Below, piece after piece: positions 50,256-62,301 of a stretch of DNA of 64,000 nt. The position numbers were made by a program, and so were the translations under genes. Positions within the stretch are counted from its first letter, which is position 1, and every line of letters begins with the position of its first letter. The stretch comes from Excoecaria cochinchinensis (Eukaryota > Streptophyta > Magnoliopsida > Malpighiales > Euphorbiaceae): assembly GCA_947683425.1 (NCBI GenBank), contig CANTUQ010000301.1, positions 1 to 64,000 of the forward strand, in the 5' to 3' direction. The notes below the pieces were generated by a model. It saw only the letters and a list, made by a program, of their open reading frames with translations, was not told the origin of the DNA and searched no databases.

Positions 50256-53200
50256 CAATAATTCAGGAAAACTCGATTGGAATAGTTACTGGAAGCTTGC
50301 TGGTCACAACGCATCGAGAATTGGCTTCGTCGAAATCCGACGAATTTTTACGGATTTTCCTAGGGGTACCACTAGGTAAAATCACCAAAATCGAAAAATC
50401 GTAAAAAGTGGTGAAATTTTTAATCCGAGTCCAATAATTCAGGAAAACTCGATTGGAATAGCTACTGGAAGCTTGCCGGTCACAACGCATAGAGAATTGG
50501 CTTCGTCGGAATCCGATGAATTTTTACGGATTTCCCTAGGGAAAATCACCAAAATCGAAAAATCGTAAAAAGTGGTGAAATTTTTGATCCGAGTCCAATA
50601 ATTCAGGAAAACTCGATTGGAATAGCTACTGGAAGCTTGCCGTCGAGAATTGACTTCGTCGGAATCCGACGAATTTTTACGGATTTCCCTAGGGGTACCA
50701 CTAGGGAAAATCACCAAAATCGAAAAATCGAAAAAATTTGTGAAATTTTGAATACGAGTCCAATAATTCAGGAAAACTCAATTGGAATAGCTACTGGAAG
50801 CTTGCCGGTCACAACGCATCGAGAATTGGATTCGTCGGAATCCGACGAATTTTTACGAATTTCCCTAGGGATACCACTAGGGAAAATCACCAAAATCGAA
50901 AAATCGTAAAAAGTGGTGAAATTTTGAATCCGAGTCCAATAATTCAGGAAAACTCGATTGGAATAGCTACTGGAATCTTGCCGGTCACAACGCATCTAAT
51001 TTGGCTTCGTCGAAATCCGACGAATTTTTACGGATTTCCCTAGGGAAAATCACCAAAATCGAAAAATCGTAAAAAGTGGTGAAATTTTGGATCCGAGTCC
51101 AATAATTCAGGAAAACTCGATTGGAATAGCTACTGGAAGCTTGCCGTCGAGAATTGGCTTCGTCAGAATCCGACGAATTTTTACGGATTTCCCTAGGGGT
51201 ACCACTAGGGAAAATTACCAAAATCGAAAAATCATAAAAAGTGGTGAAATTTCTAATCCGAGTCATATAATTCAGGAAAACTCGATTGTAATAGCTACTT
51301 GAAGCTTGCCGGTCACAACGCATTGAGAATTGGTTTCGTCGGAATCCGACGAATTTTTACGGATTTCTATAGGGAAAATCACCAAAATCATAAAAAGTGC
51401 TGAAATTTTTGATCCGAGTCAAATAATTCAGGAAAACTCGATTGGAATAGCTACTAGAAGCTTGCCGTCGAGAATTGGGTTCGTCGGAATCCGACGAATT
51501 TTTACGGATTTCCCTAGGGGTACCACTAGGGAAAATCACCAAAATCGAAAAATCGTAAAAAGTGGTGAAATTTTTGATCCGAGTCCAATAATTCAGGAAA
51601 AATCGATTGGAATAGCTACTGGAAGCTTGCCGTCGAGAATTGGTTTCGTCGGAATCCGACGAATTTTTACGGATTTCCCTAGAGGTACCACTAGGGAAAA
51701 TCACCAAAATCGAAAAATCGTAAAAAGTGGTGAAATTTTGAATCCGAGTCCAATAATTCAGGAAAACTCGATTGGAATAGCTACTCGAAACTTGCCGGTC
51801 ACAACGCATCGAGAATTGGCTTCGTCGGAATCCGACGAATTTTTACGGATTACCCTAGGAAAAATCACTAAAATCGAAAAATAGTAAAAAGTAGTGAAAT
51901 TTTGGATCCGAGTCCAATAATTCAGGATAACTCGATTGGAATAGCTACTGGAAGCTTGCCGTCGAGAATTGGCTTCGTCGGGGTCCACTAGAGAAAATCA
52001 CAAAAATCGAAAAATCGTAAAAAGTGGTGAAATTTTTAATCCGAGTCCAATAACTCAGGAAAACCCGATTGGAATAGCTACTGGAAACGCATCGAGAATT
52101 GGGTTCGTCGGAATCCGACGAATTTTTACGGATTTCCCTAGGGGTACCACTAGGGAAAATCACCAAAATCGAAAAATCGTAAAAAGTGGTGAAATTTTTG
52201 ATCCGAGTCCAATAATTCAGGAAAAATCGATTGGAATAGCTACTGGAAGCTTGCCGTCGAGAATTGGTTTCGTCGGAATCCGATAAATTTTTACGAATTT
52301 CCCTAGAGTACCACTAGGGTAAATCACCAAAATCGAAAAAATCGTAAAAAACTGGTGAAATTTTTGATCCGAGTCCAATAATTCAGGAAATCTCGATTGG
52401 AATAGTTACTGAAAGCTTAGCCGTCGAGAATTGGTCTAGTCAGAATACGACGAATTTTTACGGATTTCCCTAAGGGTACCACTAGGTAAAATCACCAAAA
52501 TCGAAAAAATCATAAAAGTGGTGAAATTTAGGATCTGAGTCCAATAATTCGGGAAAACTAGATTGGAATAGCTACTGGAAGCTTGCTGGTCACAACGCAT
52601 CGAGAATTGGTTTCGTCGGAATCCGACGAATTTTTACGGATTTTCCTAGGGGTACCACTAGGGAAAATCACCAAAATCGAAAAATCGTAAAAAGTGGTGA
52701 AATTTTTGATTCGACTCTAATAATTCAGGAAAACTCGATTGGAATAGCTACTGGAAGCTTGCCGTCGAGAATTGGTTTCGTCGGAATCCGACGAATTTTT
52801 ACGGATTTCCCTAGAGGTACCACTAGGGAAAATCACCAAAATCGAAAAATCGTAAAAAGTGGTGAAATTTTGAATCCGAGTCCAATAATTCAGGAAAACT
52901 CGATTGGAATAGCTACTCGAAACTTGCCGGTCACAACGCATCGAGAATTGGCTTCGTCGGAATCCGACGAATTTTTACGGATTACCCTAGGAAAAATCAC
53001 TAAAATTTAAAAATAGTAAAAAGTAGTGAAATTTTGGATCCGAGTCCAATAATTCAGGATAACTCGATTGGAATAGCTACTGGAAGCTTGCCGTCGAGAA
53101 TTGGCTTCGTCGGGGTCCACTAGGGAAAATCACAAAAATCGAAAAATCGTAAAAAGTGGTGAAATTTTTAATCCGAGTCCAATAACTCAGGAAAACTCGA

Positions 53201-54806
53201 TTGGAATAGCTACTGGAAACGCATCGAGAATTGGCTTCGTCGGAATCCGACGAATTTTAACGGATTTCCATAGGGGTACCACTAGGGAAAATCACCAAAA
53301 TCGAAAAATAGTAAAAAGTGGTGAAATTTTGGATCCGAGTCCAATAATTCAGGTACAATCGATTGGAATAGCTACTGGAAGCTTGCCGTCGAGAATTGGT
53401 TTCTTCGGAATCCGACAAATTTTTACGGATTTCCCTAGAGTACCACTAGGGTAAATCACCAAAATCGAAAAATCGTAAAAACTGGTGAAATTTTTGATCC
53501 GAGTCCAATAATTCAGGAAAACTTGATTGGAATAGTTACTGAAAGCTTGCCTTCGAGAATTGGTCTCGTCAGAATACGACGAATTTCTACGGATTTCCCT
53601 AGGGGTACCACTAGGAAAAATCACCAAAATCGAAAAATCGTAAAAGTAGTGGTGAAATTTTTGATCTGAGTCCAATAATTCGGGAAAACTCGATTGGAAT
53701 AGCTACTGGAAGCTTGCCGTCGAGAATTGGGTTCGTCGGAATCTGACGAATTTTTACGGATTTCCCTAGGGGTACCACGAGGGAAAATCACCAAAATCGA
53801 AAAATCGTAAAAAGTGGTGAAATTTTTGATCCGAGTCCAATAATTCAGGAAAAATCGATTGGAATAGCTACTGGAAGCTTGCCGTCGAGAATTGGTTTCG
53901 TCGAAATCCGACAAATTTTTACGGATTTCCCTAGAGTACCACTAGGGTAAATCACCAAAATTGAAAAATCGTAAAAACTGGTGAAATTTTTGATCCGAGT
54001 CCAATAATTCAGGAAATCTCAATTGGAATAGTTTACTGAAAGCTTGCCGTCGAGAATTGGTCTAGTCAGAATACGACGAATTTTTACGGATTTCCCTAAG
54101 GGTACCACTAGGTAAAATCACCAAAATAGAAAAATCGTAAAAAGTGGTGAAATTTTTAATCCGAGTCCAATAATTCAGGAAAACTCGATTGAAATAGCTA
54201 CTGGAAACGCATCGAGAATTGGCTTCGTCGGAATCCGATGAATTTTAACGGATTTCCATAGGGGTACCACTAGGGAAAATCACCAAAATCGAAAAATAGT
54301 AAAAAGTGGTGAAATTTTGGATCCGAGTCCAATAATTCAGGAAAAATCGATTGAATAGCTACTGGAAGCTTGCCGTCGAGAATTGGTTTCGTCGGAATCC
54401 GACAAATTTTTACGGATTTCCCTAGAGTACCACTAGGGTAAATCACCAAAATCGAAAAATCGTAAAAACTGGTGAAATTTTTGATCCGAGTCCATTAATT
54501 CAGGAAAACTCGATTGGATTAGTTACTGAAAGCTTGCCTTCGAGAATTGGTCTCGTCAGAATACGACGAATTTCTACGGATTTCCCTAGGGGTACCACTA
54601 GGAAAAATCACCAAAATCGTAAAAAGTGGTGAAATTTTTGATCTGAGTCCAATAATTCGGGAAAACTCGATTGGAATAGCTACTTGAAGCTTGCCGTCGA
54701 GAATTGGGTTCGTCGGAATCCGACGAATTTTTACGGATTTCCCTAGGGGTACCACGAGGAAAAATCACCAAAATCGAAAAAAGTTGTGAAATTTTGAATC
54801 CGAGTC
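50256..54806. repeat. HOR unit 5, composite and irregular (4551 bp)
   Basis: Starts as a copy of the 15-monomer unit; its first GTCGGGGTCC junction at 51977 is 1721 bp from the start, as in unit 4. After about 52.08 kb it jumps back to an earlier monomer of the unit, passes a second junction at 53109, jumps again near 53.77 kb (CCACGAGGGAAAATC) and ends with the normal final monomers at 54806. It is therefore two or more partial units fused together, about 28 monomers. A cluster of private one-base indels at 52.3-54.5 kb is described in the findings. Confidence 0.87.
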
Positions 54807-57082
54807 CAATAATTCAGGAAAACTCGATTGGAATAGTTACTGGAAGCTTGCTGGTCACAACGCATCGAGAATTGGCTTCGTCGAAATCCGACGAATTTTT
54901 ACGGATTTTCCTAGGGGTACCACTAGGTAAAATCACCAAAATCGAAAAATCGTAAAAAGTGGTGAAATTTTGGATCCGAGTCCAATAATTCAGGAAAACT
55001 CGATTGGAATAGCTACTGGAAGCTTGCCGTCGAGAATTGGCTTCGTCAGAATCCGACGAATTTTTACTGATTTCCCTAGGGGTACCACTAGGGAAAATTA
55101 CCAAAATCGAAAAATCATAAAAAGTGGTGAAATTTCTAATCCGAGTCATATAATTCAGGAAAACTCGATTGGAATAGCTACTTGAAGCTTGCCGGTCACA
55201 ACGCATTGAGAATTGGTTTCGTCGGAATCCGACAAATTTTTACGGATTTCCATAGGGAAAATCACCAAAATCATAAAAAGTGCTGAAATTTTTGATCCGA
55301 GTCAAATAATTCAGGAAAACTCGATTGGAATAGCTACTAGAAGCTTGCCGTCGAGAATTGGGTTCGTCGGAATCCGACGAATTTTTACGGATTTCCCTAG
55401 GGGTACCACTAGGGAAAATCACCAAAATCGAAAAATCGTAAAAAGTGGTGAAATTTTTGATCCGAGTCCAATAATTCAGGAAAAATCGATTGGAATAGCT
55501 ACTGGAAGCTTGCCGTCGAGAATTGGTTTCGTCTGAATCCGACAAATTTTTACGGATTTCCCTAGAGTACCACTAGGGTAAATCACCAAAATCGAAAAAT
55601 CGTAAAAACTGGTGAAATTTTTGATCCGAGTCCAATAATTCAGGAAATCTCGATTGGAATAGTTACTGAAAGCTTGCCGTCGAGAATTGGTCTAGTCAGA
55701 ATACGACGAATTTTTACGGATTTCCCTAAGGGTACCACTAGGTAAAATCACCAAAATCGAAAAATCGTAAAAGTGGTGAAATTTAGGATCTGAGTCCAAT
55801 AATTCGGGAAAACTCGATTGGAATAGCTACTGGAAGCTTGCTGGTCACAACGCATCGAGAATTGGTTTCGTCGGAATCCGACGAATTTTTACGGATTTCC
55901 CTAGGGGTACCACTAGGGAAAATCACCAAAATCGTAAAATCGTAAAAAGTGGTGAAATTTTTGATCCGACTCTAATAATTCAGGAAAACTCGATTGGAAT
56001 AGCTACTGGAAGCTTGCCGTCGAGAATTGGTTTCGTCGAAATCCGACGAATTTTTACGGATTTCCCTAGAGGTACCACTAGGGAAAATCACCAAAATCGA
56101 AAAATCGTAAAAAGTGGTGAAATTTTGAATCCGAGTCCAATAATTCAGGAAAACTCGATTGGAATAGCTACTCGAAACTTGCCGGTCACAACGCATCGAG
56201 AATTGGCTTTGTCAGAATCCGACGAATTTTTACGGATTACCCTAGGAAAAATCACTAAAATCGAAAAATCGTAAAAAGTAGTGAAATTTTGGATCCGAGT
56301 CCAATAATTAAGGATAACTCGATTGGAATAGCTACTGGAAGCTTGCCGTCGAGAATTGGCTTCGTCGGGGTCCACTAGGGAAAATCACAAAAATCGAAAA
56401 ATCGTAAAAAGTGGTGAAATTTTTAATCCGAGTCCAATAACTCAGGAAAACTCGATTGGAATAGCTACTGGAAACGCATCGAGAATTGGCTTCGTCGGAA
56501 TCCGACGAATTTTAACGGATTTCCATAGGGGTACCACTAGGGAAAATCACCAAAATCGAAAAATAGTAAAAAGTGGTGAAATTTTGGATCCGAGTCCAAT
56601 AATTCAGGAAAAATCGATTGGAATAGCTACTGGAAGCTTGCCGTCGAGAATTGGTTTCGTCGGAATCCGACAAATTTTTACGGATTTCCCTAGAGTACCA
56701 CTAGGGTAAATCACCAAAATCGAAAAATCGTAAAAACTGGTGAAATTTTTGATCCGAGTCCAATAATTCAGGAAAACTTGATTGGAATAGTTACTGAAAG
56801 CTTGCCTTCGAGAATTGGTCTCGTCAGAATACGACGAATTTCTACGGATTTCCCTAGGGGTACCACTAGGAAAAATCACCAAAATCGAAAAATCGTAAAA
56901 AGTGGTGAAATTTTTGATCTGAGTCCAATAATTCGGGAAAACTCGATTGGAATAGCTACTGGAAGCTTGCCGTCGAGAATTGGGTTCGTCGGAATCCGAC
57001 GAATTTTTACGGATTTCCCTAGGGGTACCACGTGGAAAAATCACCAAAATCGAAAAAAGTTGTGAAATTTTGAATCCGAGTC
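54807..57082. repeat. HOR unit 6, 14 monomers (2276 bp)
   Basis: Lacks 668 bp after its first monomer, exactly the sum of monomers 2-5 of the full unit (164 + 165 + 176 + 163). The first monomer is joined in register to monomer 6 at 54983. The truncated-monomer junction is at 56364. Confidence 0.93.
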
Positions 57083-58918
57083 CAATAATTCAGGAAAACT
57101 CGATTGGAATAGTTAATGGAAGCTTGCTGGTCACAACGCATCGAGAATTGGATTCGTCGAAATCCGACGAATTTTTACGGATTTTCCTAGGGGTACCACT
57201 AGGTAAAATCACCAAAATCGAAAAATCGTAAAAAGTGGTGAAATTTTTAATCCGAGTCCAATAATTCAGGAAAACTCGATTGGAATAGCTACTGGAAGCT
57301 TGCCGGTCACAACGCATAGAGAATTGGCTTCGTCGGAATCCGATGAATTTTTACGGATTTCCCTAGGGAAAATCACCAAAATCGAAAAATCGTAAAAAGT
57401 GGTGAAATTTTTGATCCGAGTCCAATAATTCAGGAAAACTCGATTGGAATAGCTACTGGAAGCTTGCCGTCGAGAATTGACTTCGTCGGAATCCGACGAA
57501 TTTTTACGGATTTCCCTAGGGGTACCACTAGGGAAAATCACCAAAATCGAAAAATCAAAAAAATTGGTGAAATTTTGAATACGAGTCCAATAATTCAGGA
57601 AAACTCAATTGGAATAGCTACTGGAAGCTTGCCGGTCAAAACGCATCGAGAATTGGCTTCGTCGGAATCCGACGAATTTTTACGGATTTTCCTAGGGGTA
57701 CCACTAGGAAAAATCACCAAAATCGAAAAATCGTAAAAAGTGGTGAAATTTTGAATCCGAGTCCAATAATTCAGTAAAACTCGATTGGAATAGCTACTGG
57801 AATCTTGCCGGTCACAACGCATCTAATTTGGCTTCGTCAGAATCCGACGAATTTTTACGGATTTCCCTAGGGAAAATCACCAAAATCGAAAAATCGTAAA
57901 AAGTTGTGAAATTTTGAATCCGAGTCCAATAATTCAGGAAAACTCGATTGGAATAGCTACTGGAAGCTTGCCGGTCACAACGCATCGAGAATTGGTTTCA
58001 TCGGAATCCGACGAATTTTTACGGATTTCCCTAGGGGTACCACTAGGGAAAATCACCAAAATTGAAATATCGTAAAAAGTGGTGAAATTTTGAATCCGAG
58101 TCCAATAATTCGGGAAAACTCGATTGGAATAGCTACTGGAAGCTTGCCGTCGAGAATTGGGTTCGTCAAAATCCGACGAATTTTTACGGATTTCCCTAAG
58201 GGTACCACTAGGGAAAATCACCAAAATCGAATAATCGAAAAAATTGGTGAAATTTTGAATTCGAGTCCAATAATTCAGGAAAACTTGATTGGAATAGCTA
58301 CTGGAAGCTTGCCGTCGAGAATTGGTTTCGTCGGAATCCGACTAATTTTTACGGATTTCCCTAGGGGTACCACAAGGGAAAATCACCAAAATCGAAAAAT
58401 CGTAAAAAGTGGTGAAATTTTTAATCCGAGTCCAATAATTCAGGAAAAATCGATTGGAATAGCTACTGGAAGCTTGCCGTCGAGAATTGGTTTCGTCGGA
58501 ATCCGACAATTTTTTACGGATTTCCCTAGAGTACCACTAGGGTAAATAACCAAAATTGAAAAATCGTAAAAACTGGTGAAATTTTTGATCCGAGTCCAAT
58601 AATTCAGGAAAACTCGATTGGAATAGTTGCTGATAGCTTGCCTTCGAGAATTGGTCTCGTCAGAATACGACGAATTTCTACGGATTTCCCTAGGGGTACC
58701 ACTAGGAAAAATCACCAAAATCGAAAAATCGTAAAAAGTGGTGAAATTTTTGATCTGAGTCCAATAATTCGGGAAAACTCGATTGGAATAGCTACTGGAA
58801 GCTTGCCGTCGAGAATTGTGTTCGTCGGAATACGACGAATTTTTACGGATTTCCCTAGGGGTACCACGAGGAAAAATCACCAAAATCGAAAAAAGTTGTG
58901 AAATTTTGAATCCGAGTC
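57083..58918. repeat. HOR unit 7, 11 monomers (1836 bp)
   Basis: Monomer lengths are 176, 164, 165, 176, 163, 176, 165, 165, 164, 165 and 157. The first five and the last few match the HOR. The middle (about 57927-58432) consists of monomers resembling those at 59.8-60.3 kb instead, including GAATAATCGAAAAAATTGG. The 133-bp truncated monomer is absent. Confidence 0.9.
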
Positions 58919-59599
58919 CAATAATTCAGGAAAACTCGATTGGAATAGTTACTGGAAGCATGCTGATCACAACGCATCGAGAATTGGATTCGTCGAAATC
59001 CGACGAATTTTTACGGATTTTCCTAGGGGTACCACTAGGTAAAATCACCAAAATCGAAAAATCGTAAAAAGTGGTGAAATTTTTAATCCGAGTCCAATAA
59101 TTCAGGAAAACTCGATTGGAATAGCTACTGGAAGCTTGCCGGTCACAACGCATAGAGAATTGGCTTCGTCGGAATCCGATGAATTTTTACGGATTTCCCT
59201 AGGGAAAATCACCAAAATCGAAAAATCGTAAAAAGTGGTGAAATTTTTGATCCGAGTCCAATAATTCAGGAAAACTCGATTGGAATAGCTACTGGAAGCT
59301 TGCCGTTGAGAATTGACTTCGTCGGAATCCGACGAATTTTTACGGATTTCCCTAGGGGTACCACTAGGGAAAATCACCAAAATCGAAAAATCGAAAAAAT
59401 TGGTGACATTTTAAATACGAGTCCAATAATTCAGGAAAACTCGATTGGAATAGCTACTGGAAGCTTGCCGGTCACAACGCATCGAGAATTGGCTTCGTCG
59501 GAATCCGACGAATTTTTACGGATTTTCCTAGGGGTACCACTAGGAAAAATCACCAAAATCGAAAAATCGTAAAAAGTGGTGAAATTTTGAATCCGAGTC
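58919..59599. repeat. HOR right-edge partial unit
   Basis: The first four monomers of the unit (starts 58919, 59095, 59259, 59424) match 57083-57763 at an offset of 1836 bp, after which the HOR order is lost. This marks the right edge of recognisable HOR structure in the window. Confidence 0.87.
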
Positions 59600-60280
59600 C
59601 AATAATTCAGGAAAACTCGATTGGAATAGCTACTGGAAGCTTGCGGGTCACAACGCATCGAGAATTGGCTTCGTCGGAATCCGACGAATTTTTACGGATT
59701 TCCCTAGGGGTACCACTAGGGAAAATCACCAAAATCGAAAAATCGTAAAAAGTGGTGAAATTTTTAATCCGAGTCCAATAATTCAGGAAAACTCGATTGG
59801 AATTGCTATTGGAAGCTTGCCGGTCACAACGCATCGAGAATTGGTTTCATCGGAATCCGACGAATTTTTACGGATTTTCCTAGGGGTACCACTAGGGAAA
59901 ATCACCAAAATTGAAAAATCGTAAAAAGTGGTGAAATTTTGAATCCGAGTCCAATAATTCGGGAAAACTCGATTGGAATAGCTATTGGAAGCTTGCCGTC
60001 GAGAATTGGGTTCGTCGAAATCCGACGAATTTTTACGGATTTCCCTAGGGGTACCACTAGGGAAAATCACCAAAATCGAATAATCAAAAAATTGGTGAAA
60101 TTTTGAATTCGAGTCCAATAATTCAGGAAAACTCGATTGGAATAGCTACTGGAAGCTTGCCGTCGAGAATTGGGTTCGTCGGAATCCGACGAATTTTTAC
60201 GGATTTCCCTAGGGGTACCACTAGGGAAAATCACCAAAATCGAAAAATCAAAAAAATTGGTGAAATTTTTAATCCGAGTC
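59600..60280. repeat. Monomeric satellite right of the HOR
   Basis: Four L and S monomers with regular structure, similar to the middle of HOR unit 7. Variants include GAATTGCTATTGG near 59800 and AATAATCAAAAAATTGG near 60075. No other sequence type is present. Confidence 0.85.
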
Positions 60281-61291
60281 CAATAATTCAGAAAAACTCG
60301 ATTGTAATAGCTACTGGAAGCTTGCCGGTCACAACGCATCGAGAATTGGCTTCGTCGGAATCCGACGAATTTTTACGGATTTTCCTAGGGGTACCACTAG
60401 GGAAAATCACCAAAATCGAAAAATCGTAAAAAGCGGTGAAATTTTGAATCCGAGTCCAATAATTCAGAAAAAACTCGATTGTAATAGCTACTGGAAGCTT
60501 GCCGGTCACAACGCATCGAGAATTGGCTTCGTCGGAATCCGACGAATTTTTACGGATTTCCCTAGGGGTACCACTAGGGAAAATCACCAAAATTGAAAAA
60601 TCGTAAAAAGTGGTGAAATTTTGGATCCAAGTCCAATAATTCAGGAAAACTCGATTAGAATAGCTACTGGAAGCTTGCCGTCGAGAATTGGTTTCGTCGG
60701 AATCCGACTAATTTTTACGGATTTCCCTAGGGGTACCACAAGGGAAAATCACCAAAATCGAAAAATCGTAAAAAGTGGTGAAATTTTGAATCCGAGTCCA
60801 ATAATTCAGGCAAACTTGATTGGAATAGCTACTGGAAGCTTGCCGGTCACAACGCATCTAGAATTGGCTTCGTCGGAATCCGACGACTTTTTACGGATTT
60901 CCCTAAGAAAAATCACCAAAATCGAAAAATCGTAAAAACTGGTGAAATTTTTGATCAGAGTCCAATAATTCAGGAAAACTCGATTGGAATAGTTACTGGA
61001 AGCTTGCCATCGAGAATTGGTCTCGTCAGAATACGACGAATTTTTACAGATTTCCCTAGGGGTACCACTAGGGAAAATCACCATAATCGAAAAATCGTAA
61101 AAAGTGGTGAAATTTTGGATCGGAGTCCAATAATTCGGGAAAACTCGATTGGAATAGCTACTGGAAGCTTGCCGTCCAGAATTGGGTTCGTCGGAATACG
61201 ACGAATTTTTACGGATTTCCCTAGAGGTACCAGAAGGAAAATCACAAAAATCGAAAATTCGAAAAAATTGGTGAAATTTTTAATCCGAGTC
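60281..61291. repeat. 1011-bp six-monomer tandem duplication, copy 1
   Basis: Monomers of 176, 177, 165, 164, 165 and 164 bp. The 177-bp monomer has one extra A in CAGAAAAAACTCG. The block is followed immediately by a near-identical copy. Shared rare variants include AAGCGGTG, GACTAATTTTTACGG, CCACAAGGG, TCTAGAATTGG with GACGACTTTTTACGG, CTTGCCGTCCAGAATTGGG and CCAGAAGGAAAATC. Confidence 0.95.
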
Positions 61292-62301
61292 CAATAATTC
61301 AGAAAAACTCGATTGTAATAGCTACTGTAAGCTTGCCGGTCACAACGCATCGAGAATTGGCTTCGTCGGAATCCGACGAATTTTTACGGATTTTCCTAGG
61401 GGTACCACTAGGGAAAATCACCAAAATCGAAAAATCGTAAAAAGCGGTGAAATTTTGAATCCGAGTCCAATAATTCAGAAAAACTCGATTGTAATAGCTA
61501 CTGGAAGCTTGCCGGTCACAACGCATCGAGAATTGGCTTCGTCGAAATCCGACGAATTTTTACGGATTTCCCTAGGGGTACCACTAGGGAAAATCACCAA
61601 AATTGAAAAATCGTAAAAAGTGGTGAAATTTTGGATCCAAGTCCAATAATTCAGGAAAACTCGATTAGAATAGCTACTGGAAGCTTGCCGTCGAGAATTG
61701 GTTTCGTCGGAATCCGACTAATTTTTACGGATTTCCCTAGGGGTACCACAAGGGAAAATCACCAAAATCGAAAAATCGTAAAAAGTGGTGAAATTTTGAA
61801 TCCGAGTCCAATAATTCAGGCAAACTTGATTGGAATAGCTACTGGAAGCTTGCCGGTCACAACGCATCTAGAATTGGCTTCGTCGGAATCCGACGACTTT
61901 TTACGGATTTCCCTAAGAAAAATCACCAAAATCGAAAAATCGTAAAAACTGGTGAAATTTTTAATCAGAGTCCAATAATTCAGGAAAACTCGATTGGAAT
62001 AGTTACTGGAAGCTTGCCATCGAGAATTGGTCTCGTCAGAATACGACGAATTTTTACAGATTTCCCTAGGGGTACCACTAGGGAAAATCACCAAAATCGA
62101 AAAATCGTAAAAAGTGGTGAAATTTTGGATCGGAGTCCAATAATTCGGGAAAACTCGATTGGAATAGCTACTGGAAGCTTGCCGTCCAGAATTGGGTTCG
62201 TCGGAATACGACGAATTTTTACAGATTTCCCTAGAGGTACCAGAAGGAAAATCACAAAAATCGAAAATTCGAAAAAATTGGTGAAATTTTGAATCCAAGT
62301 C
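61292..62301. repeat. 1010-bp six-monomer tandem duplication, copy 2
   Basis: Direct repeat of 60281-61291. By eye only a handful of bases differ in about 1010 (for example CTACTGGAAGC versus CTACTGTAAGC, GTCGGAATCC versus GTCGAAATCC, CCATAATCG versus CCAAAATCG, TTGATCAGAG versus TTAATCAGAG, TTACGGATT versus TTACAGATT, and one A). That is roughly 99% identity, making this one of the youngest events in the window. Confidence 0.95.
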
